A stretch of DNA of 47,461 nucleotides from Bacteroidales bacterium (GTDB lineage Bacteria; Bacteroidota; Bacteroidia; Bacteroidales; P3): positions 1-47,461 of the forward strand of contig JAFZDP010000045.1 in the NCBI GenBank assembly GCA_017561155.1, read 5' to 3'. Both the position numbers and the translations under genes were made by a program. The notes under the pieces are model-generated. The model saw only the letters and a program-made list of their open reading frames with translations, was not told the origin of the DNA and searched no databases. Positions 36,515-45,989 of the stretch are shown one piece after another (position 1 is the stretch's first letter; the number at the start of each line of letters is the position of its first letter).

Positions 36515-39001
36515 ATGAAATCAGAAACAAAAAAACTACTTATTCATGCAGGAATAGTTGTATTATTCTTCATTATTTCTGCTATTTATTTTGCACCTGT
36601 ATTCCAGGGTAAAATTATTATGCAAGGTGATGCCATGAAGTACAATGCCATGGTAAACGAAGCCAAACAATTTCACGAATCAACTGGCGAATATGCCAAT
36701 TGGAATAGTACTATGTTTAGTGGAATGCCGGCCTATCAAATAGGAATGAGTGAGCCTAGTTCTGATATTTTTACACCGGTACGTAAATTACTCACTTTGG
36801 CACCATTCGATTTAAGATTAGATGTAGGTATTTTATTCCTTTATCTAATTAGTTTTTATATAGGATTATCGCTTTTAGGTGTTAGTCCTTTGCTTAGTCT
36901 TTTGGGTGCTATAGCATTCGGATTAGGTAGTTATAATATAATAATAATAGAAGCAGGACATATTACTAAAGCATATGCTATTTCTATGATGGCTCCCGTA
37001 CTTATAGGTATGATGATAGCATTTCGCAAAAAATATTTATTGGGTGGGATACTATTTACTTTTGCCCTTGGACTACAAATAGCGTTCAATCATATCCAAA
37101 TAACCTACTATACTGCTATTGCCGGTGTTATATTGGGTGTAGTATATGCTATTTATGCAATAAGGGAGAAATGGATAAAAGATTTTTTAATATGTGTGGG
37201 TGTACTTTTTTTAGGTGCAGGATTGGTGCTTACAATAAATGCTAGGCATCTTTTTGTTAATCAGGAATACGCTGAGTATACTATGAGAGGAGGCTCTGAA
37301 ATAAGTGTTACTCCCGAAGATTTGTATAAAGATGGAGAGTCTAAATCTATAGCTGGCAAAACATCTGGCTTGGATATAGACTATGCCTATAGTTGGAGTT
37401 ATGGAAAAGGTGAAACTTTTACAATATTAGTTCCCGGATTATATGGTGGTGGTTCGGGTGAAACAGTATCGAAAGATTCTGAGTTTTACAAAAACTTCCG
37501 CCAAACACAAGCACCTCTTTATTGGGGTGACCAACCATTTACTTCAGGTCCGGTATATTTTGGTGCTATAGTTATGTTTTTATTTGTATTAGGTATTATA
37601 ATAGTTAAGGGTCCCGAACGTTGGTGGATTCTTGCTGCTACAATACTTGCTATAGTTATGTCTTGGGGTAAAAATCTTAGCGGATTTAATGAATTTTTAT
37701 TCAATTATTTGCCAATGTACAACAAGTTCCGTACTCCTTCGATGAGTTTGGTTATTGCTAATGTTACTACAGTGCTTATGGCTATTTTGGCTTTGAAGAC
37801 AATACTTAACAAGGAAATAGAGCAAAGACAGCTACAAAAAGCATTGTTCGTGTCGGCCGGAATAACAGGAGGCTTATGCTTATTGTTTATAATTTTTGCA
37901 GGTTCGTTTTCTTTATCCGGATTATCCGATACTCAAATGGCAGCACAATATGGTAATCAATGGCAAGCTATACAAGATATTCTTATAAAAGACAGAAAAG
38001 ATTTACTTATAGCAGATTCGTTCCGCTCTCTTGTTCTTATTCTTCTATCTGCCGCTATGTTGTGGTTGTTAAACAACAATAAGATCAAAAATCAAAATAT
38101 AGTTGTAGTAGCATTAATGGCTCTTACAATCTTTGATCTATGGGGTGTAGATAAACGTTATCTAAACGAAAAAAACTTTGTTAATAAAAACAAGATAGCA
38201 CTACAACCAACACAAGATGATTTGTTGATAGATGAATATGCTCGTAAAAATGGTGATGAAGATTATAGAGTCTTCAATGTGGCAGTGAATACATTTAACG
38301 ATTCATATCCATCTGCTTTCCATCATCAAATAGGGGGGTATCATGCTGCAAAATTGCGTAGATATCAAGATTTGATAGATTTTTATTTGTCTCAACATAT
38401 AAATACCGATGTGTTGAATATGCTTAATGCAAGATATTTTGTTGTTCCAAATGGTAAAGGCGGAACGATGATTCAGCGAAACGTAGCAGCATTGGGCAAT
38501 GCTTGGTTTGTGGATAACTACAAATTGGTAGATGATGCTAATGCAGAGATATTATCTCTTAACGATTTCGATCCAGCTACTACTGCTATAATAAATAAAG
38601 AGTTTGGAACTTCTGTTGCAAGCAAAGATATAAGTAGAGATAGTAATTCGGTAATAGAAATGATTCATCAGAAACCATATCATCCAGATTATTTGAAATA
38701 CGAGTCTAAAACTAATAAGGAGCAATTGGCTGTATTTTCAGAAATATATTATGCACCGGATTGGAGAGCATATATTGATGGTAAACCAGCTGAATATATA
38801 AGAGTAAACTATGTGTTAAGAGCTCTGATAGTGCCTGCAGGAGAACATACAATTGAGTTTAAAAATGAAGCACCGCTATTGCACAAATTACAAAAGGTAT
38901 CATGGGTTGGTTCGGGAATATTTGTGTTGGTAATAATAGGAGCTATAGGTCTAAACATTTATAATAAAAAGAAAAAGTCTTCTGTTGTTGAGAATAAATA
39001 A
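36515..39001 (+). CDS. YfhO-family multi-spanning membrane protein
   Basis: The 828-residue protein has about a dozen hydrophobic segments beginning near residue 12. An extracytoplasmic loop near residues 26-90 carries GDAMKYNAMVNEA and NSTMFSGMPAYQI. A large soluble region after about residue 540 ends with a final membrane segment near the C-terminus. This is the plan of YfhO-family proteins, GT-C-like glycosyltransferases thought to act on lipid-linked sugars; WNSTMFSGMPA is a typical conserved stretch. The donor is not known. It ends at a bidirectional terminator shared with the convergent glycan gene cluster. Confidence 0.88.
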   Translation: MKSETKKLLIHAGIVVLFFIISAIYFAPVFQGKIIMQGDAMKYNAMVNEAKQFHESTGEYANWNSTMFSGMPAYQIGMSEPSSDIFTPVRKLLTLAPFDLRLDVGILFLYLISFYIGLSLLGVSPLLSLLGAIAFGLGSYNIIIIEAGHITKAYAISMMAPVLIGMMIAFRKKYLLGGILFTFALGLQIAFNHIQITYYTAIAGVILGVVYAIYAIREKWIKDFLICVGVLFLGAGLVLTINARHLFVNQEYAEYTMRGGSEISVTPEDLYKDGESKSIAGKTSGLDIDYAYSWSYGKGETFTILVPGLYGGGSGETVSKDSEFYKNFRQTQAPLYWGDQPFTSGPVYFGAIVMFLFVLGIIIVKGPERWWILAATILAIVMSWGKNLSGFNEFLFNYLPMYNKFRTPSMSLVIANVTTVLMAILALKTILNKEIEQRQLQKALFVSAGITGGLCLLFIIFAGSFSLSGLSDTQMAAQYGNQWQAIQDILIKDRKDLLIADSFRSLVLILLSAAMLWLLNNNKIKNQNIVVVALMALTIFDLWGVDKRYLNEKNFVNKNKIALQPTQDDLLIDEYARKNGDEDYRVFNVAVNTFNDSYPSAFHHQIGGYHAAKLRRYQDLIDFYLSQHINTDVLNMLNARYFVVPNGKGGTMIQRNVAALGNAWFVDNYKLVDDANAEILSLNDFDPATTAIINKEFGTSVASKDISRDSNSVIEMIHQKPYHPDYLKYESKTNKEQLAVFSEIYYAPDWRAYIDGKPAEYIRVNYVLRALIVPAGEHTIEFKNEAPLLHKLQKVSWVGSGIFVLVIIGAIGLNIYNKKKKSSVVENK

Positions 39002-39028
39002 GAAGTTTCAGCAATAGAATAAATGAAA

Positions 39029-39066
39029 AAGACACTGCATGAGTTGGCTTATGCAGTGTCTTTTTT
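39029..39066. terminator. Bidirectional terminator between yfhO-like and GT2 genes
   Basis: AAGACACTGCAT (39029-39040) pairs exactly with 39051-39062 over a 10-nt loop, with T6 on the plus strand and T-rich sequence on the minus strand. Confidence 0.85.
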
Positions 39067-39113
39067 ATATAATGATAATTATATATGAATTAGGAATTAG
39101 ATGTGTGTTAATC

Positions 39114-40028
39114 TTATTTTCCCAATAATCCTTTTGTTACATTGTATCTAAATAATATCAATTTGTTTCCTTTTTGAATATCGGCTGTGACGAAGAATTT
39201 TAACCACAATACTATCGAAGCTCCCCATTTTATAGCTTCTGAAAAAATACGGCTATAGTATTTCTTTTTAGATATAGCAAGGGTTCTTATCCTTTCGCTT
39301 TTACCTATAGAGTATGTTAGTTTTTTGAAATGTTCTTCTGTTAGTTTTGTTGCCGGAATGATATGGTATAGTATTGCATTAGGTAGATAGAAGAATTTTA
39401 TGCCTTGTGCAGTCATTTTGTCGAACAAGTCTTTTTCTTCTGCACCGATAAGACTATTGCCTTTTCTTCCTAAATCAACATTAAATAAACCTACTTTATC
39501 AAATACACTTTTACGATATGCTGCATTTCCTCCTCCGGGAAAAGCACCTTTAGGAAATTCTTTGGTTTTATTACCAATGTATAGTTTACCTGTTATAAGT
39601 TGTCTTGTATAATGCGACATCCATTTGGGTTCTTCTGTCTCGTATACGGGTAGTATAGGACCACCGGCAGCTTCTATATTATCGTCTTTATCAAAAAAGT
39701 CGTAATAGGTTTGTAGGTATTCTTTGTTTATGGTAGCATCGTCGTCGACATAAACTACAACGTCACCTTCAGCCTCTTGTATACCTCTGTTGCGTGCGTA
39801 TGATAGTCCTTGGTTGGTTTCTATAAAGTATCTAAACTTTACATCGCTATAGTCTGTACAAAATCTGTTGCATTCTGTTTCGGTAGAATCAGTACTATTG
39901 TTGTTTACCAAAACAATCTCATACTTGTCTGTCGAAAGAGTGTTTTCGGCAATGCTTTTCAGAACATTGTATATGTACTTATCTCTATTGTATGTACATA
40001 TTATTACAGATAGGTATGTTTTATTCAT
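39114..40028 (-). CDS. Glycosyltransferase family 2
   Basis: The 304-residue GT-A enzyme has the family N-terminus LSVIICTYNRD, NNNSTDST and the metal-binding VDDDA (Asp95-97). It also has GGGNAAYR and an IGAEEKD motif. The C-terminal segment from about residue 250 is hydrophobic and may be membrane-associated. It is the last gene of a unit with a LicD-like transferase (33-bp gap) and an SDR-cytidylyltransferase. It probably builds the glycan that those two decorate; the sugar is unknown. Confidence 0.88.
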   Translation of the reverse strand: MNKTYLSVIICTYNRDKYIYNVLKSIAENTLSTDKYEIVLVNNNSTDSTETECNRFCTDYSDVKFRYFIETNQGLSYARNRGIQEAEGDVVVYVDDDATINKEYLQTYYDFFDKDDNIEAAGGPILPVYETEEPKWMSHYTRQLITGKLYIGNKTKEFPKGAFPGGGNAAYRKSVFDKVGLFNVDLGRKGNSLIGAEEKDLFDKMTAQGIKFFYLPNAILYHIIPATKLTEEHFKKLTYSIGKSERIRTLAISKKKYYSRIFSEAIKWGASIVLWLKFFVTADIQKGNKLILFRYNVTKGLLGK

Positions 40029-40061
40029 AGTAGATATACGTGTTTTTCTTCTATAACTTTT

Positions 40062-40787
40062 CTATAAAGTTGGATATTGTTTACATACTGTTTTAGGTAT
40101 CATCTCGTGCCATTCTACAACACTGTTCTTAGCTCTTTTCCAGTTCCAATTAGGGTTAGGAGTCATATAATCCGGGCCGTAGCGAAATACACATATTTCT
40201 TCTGCATTAATAGGAACGGGTAATTGTAGGGTTTCAAATTGTTCTAGTTTGCGTTCTTTAATTATTGGTATTTCCAATCTTCGTGGTAGTCTTTTATTAA
40301 CAGACATGTTTTCTATTCTCAAGAAATCACAACAATATGGATAGTCATTCATTTTGGGGTACATCCAAAATATATCTATGTGTACACCTTTATATTCAAA
40401 AGTGTCTTCTCTTCCTTTGTCGTAGTTATCAACCGAATAGCTATTCTTCCATATAAATCCTGCTTTTTGCAATTCTTCTATTAGTTTAGGAGTGTAATCT
40501 TCTATCCACATATATACATCTATGTCTTTATCGTGTTTGATAAATCCATGTTCGCGAATAGCTCCTAGAATAGAACCAAAAGCAAGGGTATAAAAGAAAT
40601 TGTTGTTGTTCATGCATTTGTCGAATATATCTATCGCTTCAATACCATATTTTTCATATGCTTCAGCAATTTCTTTATTTACTTTTTCTGTAAATTTTTC
40701 TCGCATGCCTTTGAAATACTTATCTATTATCGCATCTATAATAGGTATACGAGCTATGGATTTAATGATACGTGTAGTTGTTTTCAT
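40062..40787 (-). CDS. LicD-family phosphotransferase
   Basis: The 241-residue protein has the LicD core: FGSILGAIREHG (residues about 70-81) followed by HDKDIDVYM, the Asp-rich metal site of a nucleotidyltransferase-like fold. A later VHIDIFWMYP supplies another acidic site. LicD enzymes and their eukaryotic relatives fukutin and FKRP transfer phosphocholine or ribitol-phosphate from a CDP-linked donor to a sugar. The gene beside it encodes a likely CDP-alcohol synthase, so the donor may be made locally. It lies 29 bp after that gene and 33 bp before the GT2 gene. Confidence 0.88.
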   Translation of the reverse strand: MKTTTRIIKSIARIPIIDAIIDKYFKGMREKFTEKVNKEIAEAYEKYGIEAIDIFDKCMNNNNFFYTLAFGSILGAIREHGFIKHDKDIDVYMWIEDYTPKLIEELQKAGFIWKNSYSVDNYDKGREDTFEYKGVHIDIFWMYPKMNDYPYCCDFLRIENMSVNKRLPRRLEIPIIKERKLEQFETLQLPVPINAEEICVFRYGPDYMTPNPNWNWKRAKNSVVEWHEMIPKTVCKQYPTL

Positions 40788-40816
40788 TATCTATATTTTC
40801 TATAATGATTCTTTGT

Positions 40817-41956
40817 TTATCTGTTTTTGTTCAATACTTCTCTAAGTTGAGTACTGCTAGTTCTTTGGGTGTAAGGAAAATATATTATTTTTACTCCTTC
40901 GTTGGCAAATAATTCTTCATATTTGTTGAATCTTTCAGTGCCTTTGTAGTCCGAACCTACAAACAAATAATCGTATTTTACTATTCCTTTGAAATAGACA
41001 TCAGAATCTTCTCTTTCAGACATTATTACATTGTCTACATATTTTATGTTTTTCACGATATCCATTCTTTCTTCGAATGGAATAAATGTTTCTTTACCTT
41101 TATGTAAACCGTCTTTGTGAATTCCAACTACTAAATAGTCGCAACATTGTTTTGCTCTTCTTAGTAAGTTTAAGTGTCCTATATGAAACAAATCGAATGT
41201 ACCGCTCAAATATCCTATTTTTATTTGTGGTTTATCGTTAAATCTACCACTTTCCATTTTGTAGTTATAACTATGTACGCCATATTCATGAGGCAATGTA
41301 CGATATCGATCTATTACATCTTTGAATACTTCGTTGTATAAAGGAATAAAAAGAGTGTTTTTTGCATCAGCATTTGCTAATATTTCTTTTGCCAATGGTA
41401 GTATTTCTTCCATATTGTTTTGACCACCATTGAATTTTGTCCCTTTTATGGAGCCGGGAGATACGTTAAGTATTCTATTGTTAGAACCGGACATTTCTAA
41501 TTCTATATTTAGGCTCTCTATTAAATTGCACAATGCAGCTTTTGTAGAGCTATATAATGCAAATAATGGAGATGATACTAACCCGGAAATACTACACATT
41601 ACTGCACATCTGAAATTGTCGGCAGATTTAAGCTTAGAGTAGTAGTATTTTAGTATTTTTATAACAGATATGGTATTTACCTGGAAACTATTACTTATTT
41701 CAGTATCAATTATGGTGTCGAATTTGGTAACTCGCCCAAATCCGGCTGTTATTATGAGTGTATCAATATTGTTACAATCATTCAAGAACGAGAAATCATC
41801 GTTCAAAAGATTTACTTGTATATAAGATATTTTGTCGCTTTTTATTTCAGGTTCTATCTTGTCGGCTACTATGACATTATAATCGTCGTTAAGAAGTTGC
41901 ATCGTTAATGCAAGACCTATTCCATTACTACCACCTACTACTAATGCTTGTTTCAT
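40817..41956 (-). CDS. SDR oxidoreductase-cytidylyltransferase fusion
   Basis: This is a 379-residue two-domain protein. Residues 1-235 are a short-chain dehydrogenase: GGSNGIG (8-14) for NAD(P), an ITAGFG strand, Ser122/Ser124 and YSSTK (Tyr135, Lys139) as the catalytic set. Residues 246-379 are a TagD-like cytidylyltransferase: SGTFDLFHIGH with HIGH at 258-261, and RTSST at 365-369. The join suggests that one polypeptide both reduces a sugar or keto-phosphate to a polyol phosphate and links it to CMP. Fused reductase-cytidylyltransferases are known in CDP-ribitol synthesis, but with other domain families. The partner LicD-like gene fits use of the product. The fusion is read as one frame with no break. 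Confidence 0.9.
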   Translation of the reverse strand: MKQALVVGGSNGIGLALTMQLLNDDYNVIVADKIEPEIKSDKISYIQVNLLNDDFSFLNDCNNIDTLIITAGFGRVTKFDTIIDTEISNSFQVNTISVIKILKYYYSKLKSADNFRCAVMCSISGLVSSPLFALYSSTKAALCNLIESLNIELEMSGSNNRILNVSPGSIKGTKFNGGQNNMEEILPLAKEILANADAKNTLFIPLYNEVFKDVIDRYRTLPHEYGVHSYNYKMESGRFNDKPQIKIGYLSGTFDLFHIGHLNLLRRAKQCCDYLVVGIHKDGLHKGKETFIPFEERMDIVKNIKYVDNVIMSEREDSDVYFKGIVKYDYLFVGSDYKGTERFNKYEELFANEGVKIIYFPYTQRTSSTQLREVLNKNR

Positions 41957-42034
41957 TTTATAATAGTTTTGTTAAAAAACATTTTTATTTTTTCTATAAC
42001 TATTTTTTATATCATTTATTATCTTTTCCGGTTA

Positions 42035-43399
42035 TTATTTTTCTTCTTCTACCCAGTCGCCGTTGTCTTTTATTAGGGCTATTAGTGCCTCTACGGCTTC
42101 TGCTTGGTCGATGTTTTTACGCACTACTTCTTTGCCTTTGTATAGTGTTATCTTTCCTTTTCCTGCTCCTACATATCCGTAGTGTGCGTCGGCCATCTCG
42201 CCAGGTCCGTTCACTATGCAACCCATTACACCGATTTTTATACCTTTCAGATGTTTGGTTTTGGCTTTTATTTGTTGTAGAGCCTCTTGTATGTTGTATT
42301 GTGTGCGTCCACACGATGGGCACGATATATATTCAGCTTTGCTTATCTTGGCACCCACGGCCTGCATTATATCTAGTGCTGTTTCGCTGTCGTCGGCTAT
42401 CTCTGTGGTTTGTCCGTCGATATATGCTTTGCTGTAGCGTGCTGCTTCGCGTATCTGGTAGTCTTCTGTCGAGTTGTATTTGGGAACAAATAGTTGCTTG
42501 TCGGTAGCTGGCTCGAAGGTGGTGGGCAATAGCATAATGTCTGCCTTGGGTGCTTTGCGACGTGGAAAATACGACGCTATCATTTGTGCTACAGGAATCT
42601 CTTTTTCCGGATCTTCGGTAAGGCTTACTCGTAGTGTGTCGCCAATGCCGTCGAGTAGGAGAGTGCCTATGCCTGCAGCCGATTTTATTCTACCTTGTTC
42701 GGCATCGCCGGCTTCGGTTACGCCAAGGTGTATTGGATAGTTCATACCTTGCTCTATCATCTTTTGCACAAATAAGCGTGTCGAATACACCATCACTTTC
42801 ACGTTGCTGGCTTTCATCGAGAACACTAGGTTGTGGTAGTCAAACTGACGACATATAGAAGCAAACTCTATTGCCGACTGTGCCATACCCATTGGTGTGT
42901 CGCCGTAGCGGCTCATTATTCGTTCGCTAAGGCTACCATGATTTGTGCCTATACGCATGGCTGTGTTATGCTTTTTGCATATTTCTATCAGCGTGCTCAT
43001 ACGTTCGGCTATTTTTTCTAGCTCGTTGGCGTATTCTTGGTCTGTGAAATGAATCTTTCCTATATTACGGTCGGTGTAGTTGCCGGGATTTATTCTTACT
43101 TTCTCCACTAAGGCTGCTGCTATCTCGGCAGCTTTTGGGTTGTAATGTATATCGGCCACTAGCGGAACGTTGCAACCACGTTTCACCAGTTCGTTTTTTA
43201 TGTTGTATAGGTTTTCGGCTTCGGCCACTCCGGGTGCTGTTATCCTCACTATCTCGCAGCCAACGTCTACCAGGCGTAGTGTTTGTTCTACGGTGGCTTG
43301 TGTGTTCATGGTGTCGGTGTTGGTCATCGACTGTAAGCGTATCGGGTTGTTGCCTCCCAGTGCCAACGAACCTATATGTATTTCTCTGCTTTCAAACAT
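42035..43399 (-). CDS. ispG: 4-hydroxy-3-methylbut-2-enyl-diphosphate synthase
   Basis: IspG (GcpE) carries out the penultimate step of the MEP isoprenoid pathway using a [4Fe-4S] cluster. The 454-residue protein has the TIM-barrel core (RLQSMTNTDTMN, PLVADIHYNP, RINPGNY, NHGSLSERI, LGVTEAGD). It has the Cys360-Cys363 and Cys394 cluster ligands in CPSCGRT and GCIVNGPGE. It is intermediate between the short E. coli form (about 370) and the usual Bacteroidetes form with a large inserted domain (about 600 residues). Here about 65 residues lie where the insertion should be (after IPVAQMIASYF). It is the first gene of a minus-strand run and may share a transcript with the glycan genes, 78 bp downstream. 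Confidence 0.95.
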   Translation of the reverse strand: MFESREIHIGSLALGGNNPIRLQSMTNTDTMNTQATVEQTLRLVDVGCEIVRITAPGVAEAENLYNIKNELVKRGCNVPLVADIHYNPKAAEIAAALVEKVRINPGNYTDRNIGKIHFTDQEYANELEKIAERMSTLIEICKKHNTAMRIGTNHGSLSERIMSRYGDTPMGMAQSAIEFASICRQFDYHNLVFSMKASNVKVMVYSTRLFVQKMIEQGMNYPIHLGVTEAGDAEQGRIKSAAGIGTLLLDGIGDTLRVSLTEDPEKEIPVAQMIASYFPRRKAPKADIMLLPTTFEPATDKQLFVPKYNSTEDYQIREAARYSKAYIDGQTTEIADDSETALDIMQAVGAKISKAEYISCPSCGRTQYNIQEALQQIKAKTKHLKGIKIGVMGCIVNGPGEMADAHYGYVGAGKGKITLYKGKEVVRKNIDQAEAVEALIALIKDNGDWVEEEK

Positions 43400-43514
43400 A
43401 ATGTTTATCTACTTTCGTATTTGTATTTTATAATTATGAATGTGTTGTTTTTTGCCCAAAAACAACACATAGAAAACGCACAAAACCTATTGTTATTGTT
43501 TATCATAACATTTA

Positions 43515-43546
43515 CTTGCAAAATTGGCTTTTATTTACTACTTTTG
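43515..43546 (+). promoter_or_regulatory. Predicted promoter of the flippase gene
   Basis: CTTG (43515-43518), a 20-bp spacer and TACTTTTG (43539-43546) match the Bacteroidetes pattern. The leader would be about 140 bases. Confidence 0.6.
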
Positions 43547-43691
43547 CAAAATGTTGCCATAGTGACAATGATTATGGTTATCGTCTAACCTACAACTATA
43601 TAGTGGCTTTCGGGTATAGCAATATTTATATGTTAAAAGGAAAGAGGTTAGGTGTGTATGTTGATAAAACTACAGAAAAGAATAAACGAAA

Positions 43692-45173
43692 ATGGGAATA
43701 GTAGCAAAACAGAGTATAAGTGGTTCTATAGTAAGTTATATAGGAGTATTTATAGGATTTATCACTAGCATGTTGGTCGTTGTGCCGTTGGTCGAACCGT
43801 CGGCTTATGGGCTGCTAGGTATATTGTGCGATGCTGCCACTCTTTTAGGTAGCCTTGCCATGGTTGGTATGGGAGCATCGGGGGTTAAGTTTTTTCCGTA
43901 TTTCAAAGATGCCGACAAACAACACAACGGTTTCTTCTATTATCTGTTGGTGATACCTTTGCTTGGGGTGGCTATATTCTTTTCGTTGGCGGTGATACTT
44001 AAAGCACCTATCATCAGTTACTTTAGTCAGAATGCGGCAGCTTTTGCCGATTATTTCTTTTGGATATTTCCGTGGGCGTTTTTTATAGTTTATCAAAATA
44101 TATTTGCCACTTACTCCAACGTTCTTATGCGTATAGTGGTGCCACGTACTGTGCAAGAGGTGGTTATTCGTGTGTTCAATATGGCCATACTTCTTATGTT
44201 CGCCTTCGGATTGGTGGGCATTAGATGGTTGGTGGCTTTGCAAGTAATGGTATACGGCATTGCCATGGCTATCAATTTTTTCTATATAGCACGTATCGAC
44301 AAGCTAACACTACGCCACGATAATGCTTTTGTTCCTAAGCCTATGCGTAGAGAGATAGCCTCGTATGCAAGTTACACTTTGTTGGCATCGGTTGGTACTA
44401 CTATAATGCAGAAGGTAGATTCGTTTATGATAGCCGGTATGTTAGGTTTGGACTTTTTAGGTGTATATCGTATTGCCATGTATATGGGTATAATTTCCGA
44501 AATACCATCAAGGTCGCTGTTTGCCATTGCTCAGCCTATAGCGGCCGAGGCTATTAAGAACAACGATACTTCTGCGTTGGAAAAATTGCTGAAATCGGTA
44601 TCTATAAACTTGATGGTGATTAGTTCGGCTGTGTTCTTGTTGCTATATATTAATGTAGACAACATTTTTGCACTTATACCTAATGGCGACAAATACGAGA
44701 GCGGAAAATGGGTGATGGTGTTTATTGCTTTGGCAGGTGTGATAAATATTACTTTTACTTTTTCGCTTAATATATTACAGTTGTCCAAACATTATATGTA
44801 CTACTTGCCGTTCTTGATATTCCTTTCGGCATTGGGAATATTGGGCAACAAATTGCTTATACCTTATTTGGGAATAAATGGCGCTGCATTGGCAAAGGTT
44901 ATAACATATACCGTGTTTGGATTGCTACTTACTTTGTTTGTGTTTTTCAAGCTGAAAATACAGCCGCTGACAAAAAATCATGGAAAATTATTGCTTATAA
45001 TATTGGCTGTTTTGGCTGTGCATCATTTGTTGCCGGTGTTGGAAAATCATTTTCTCGATGCTTTGTACCGCACTGTTATTGTGGCAACAATAGGTATAGT
45101 GGCTGTATATAAGTTTAATATTTCGCCCGATGCAAATAGGATTGCCGACAAGATGCTGAAGCGAAAAAAATAA
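43692..45173 (+). CDS. Polysaccharide/lipid-linked oligosaccharide flippase (Wzx/MATE-like)
   Basis: The 493-residue protein has about 12-14 membrane segments in the MOP-superfamily layout. It begins with KQSISGSIVSYIGVFIG, followed by LVEPSAYGLLG in the first loop and MGASGVKFFPYF in the second. It is expected to flip lipid-linked saccharides for surface glycan assembly. It is divergent from ispG and the adjacent glycan genes, and could export their product, though that is inference. A terminator with an imperfect stem follows 80 bp later. Confidence 0.85.
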   Translation: MGIVAKQSISGSIVSYIGVFIGFITSMLVVVPLVEPSAYGLLGILCDAATLLGSLAMVGMGASGVKFFPYFKDADKQHNGFFYYLLVIPLLGVAIFFSLAVILKAPIISYFSQNAAAFADYFFWIFPWAFFIVYQNIFATYSNVLMRIVVPRTVQEVVIRVFNMAILLMFAFGLVGIRWLVALQVMVYGIAMAINFFYIARIDKLTLRHDNAFVPKPMRREIASYASYTLLASVGTTIMQKVDSFMIAGMLGLDFLGVYRIAMYMGIISEIPSRSLFAIAQPIAAEAIKNNDTSALEKLLKSVSINLMVISSAVFLLLYINVDNIFALIPNGDKYESGKWVMVFIALAGVINITFTFSLNILQLSKHYMYYLPFLIFLSALGILGNKLLIPYLGINGAALAKVITYTVFGLLLTLFVFFKLKIQPLTKNHGKLLLIILAVLAVHHLLPVLENHFLDALYRTVIVATIGIVAVYKFNISPDANRIADKMLKRKK

Positions 45174-45253
45174 AAAATATTTCGAATATACACAATATGC
45201 AAATAAAAGCCACGTTATATTGGCTCATAATGAAAGTAGTTTTAATTGAAAGG

Positions 45254-45288
45254 AATGGGTATGGTGTATAAGCACCGCCCATTTTTTT
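45254..45288 (+). terminator. Terminator after the flippase gene
   Basis: AATGGG (45254-45259) and CCCATT (45278-45283), with an inner GGTG-CACC pairing and a small bulge, are followed by T7. Confidence 0.75.
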
Positions 45289-45392
45289 ATTCTCTCTTCT
45301 TGATGAGATATTTCTTATTTTGTTGAGTAATAATGTTGTAATTCTGTGGAGTTGTACAGCCACAATAATCTGGGCGAGGTTTAAGACTATTC

Positions 45393-45428
45393 CGCAAATC
45401 ACCTGCAAAGCAATTTTTAGAAGTTGCC
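45393..45428 (-). repeat. Dispersed repeat, copy E (right-end type)
   Basis: This 36-bp stretch is nearly identical to the right end of the element after rtcB (6948-6983), and its last 17 bases are the inverse complement of the start of copies A and C. No partnering left end is evident on its left side. Confidence 0.7.
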
Positions 45429-45743
45429 TTTAGTCTTGGCGTAGCAAAGCGAAGCCGGATCAAGCCTCAAACCTTTCTCTACTTTCTATACCTCTCTTTA
45501 GAAAAAGACAGATGTTGCAACTGCATAATGATGCATTTGCACAAGTTGTATTTTAACATTTACAACTATGCATTTTATCCATATATTTGGCTTACAAAAA
45601 TAAACCACCGGCATTATCGGCCATAAAAAACATTTTTCCAAAAAAGTTGAAACACTCTAATATTCAACAATTTGAATTTTTAATAATCTGTTATTTTTAA
45701 TATCCCCACTATATTTAATTCTATATCCCACTATGTAATTCCA

Positions 45744-45826
45744 AAATGGGTACCCATTTGGGGGTAAAATGGGTACCCATTTGGAGAAAATATAGTACCC
45801 ATTTGGAGAAAAATGGGTACCCATTT
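45744..45826. repeat. Four-unit phased palindrome array, core TGGGTACCCA
   Basis: Three units contain AAATGGGTACCCATTT, centred on GTAC at 45750, 45773 and 45817. A fourth unit, centred on 45795, keeps only the right arm (GTACCCATTT). Steps are 23, 22 and 22 bp. Spacers are short and A/G-rich (for example GGGGGT and GGAGAA). The step pattern is the same as that of the first three steps of the array at 24121-24264, but the palindrome is unrelated. Confidence 0.9.
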
Positions 45827-45925
45827 TTTTGAGGGTCATATACGCTATTTTATTAACAGTTATTAACTGTGGAATTAACATTGAATTTCTACCAGAAAAC
45901 ATATATTATCTGTTGGATGAATTTA

Positions 45926-45989
45926 GGCAACTTCTAAAAATTCCACGTTTCGGATAAACAAAAGACTGTTCTTTGAAACTTTTGCGTGG
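45926..45989 (+). repeat. Dispersed repeat, copy C
   Basis: The left end GGCAACTTCTAAAAATTCC and AACTTTTGCGTGG (45977-45989) are identical to copy A with the same 51-bp spacing. The following GAAAGAGCTAATGCT (46017-46031) is shared with copy B (6811-6824 region), so the family extends beyond the 64-bp core. Confidence 0.75.

Noticed and set aside
45657-45902. 81-residue minus-strand frame over the second palindrome array
   Set aside because: It is just the palindromes read in one frame; the 22/23-bp period is not a multiple of three, and there is no credible start or family.
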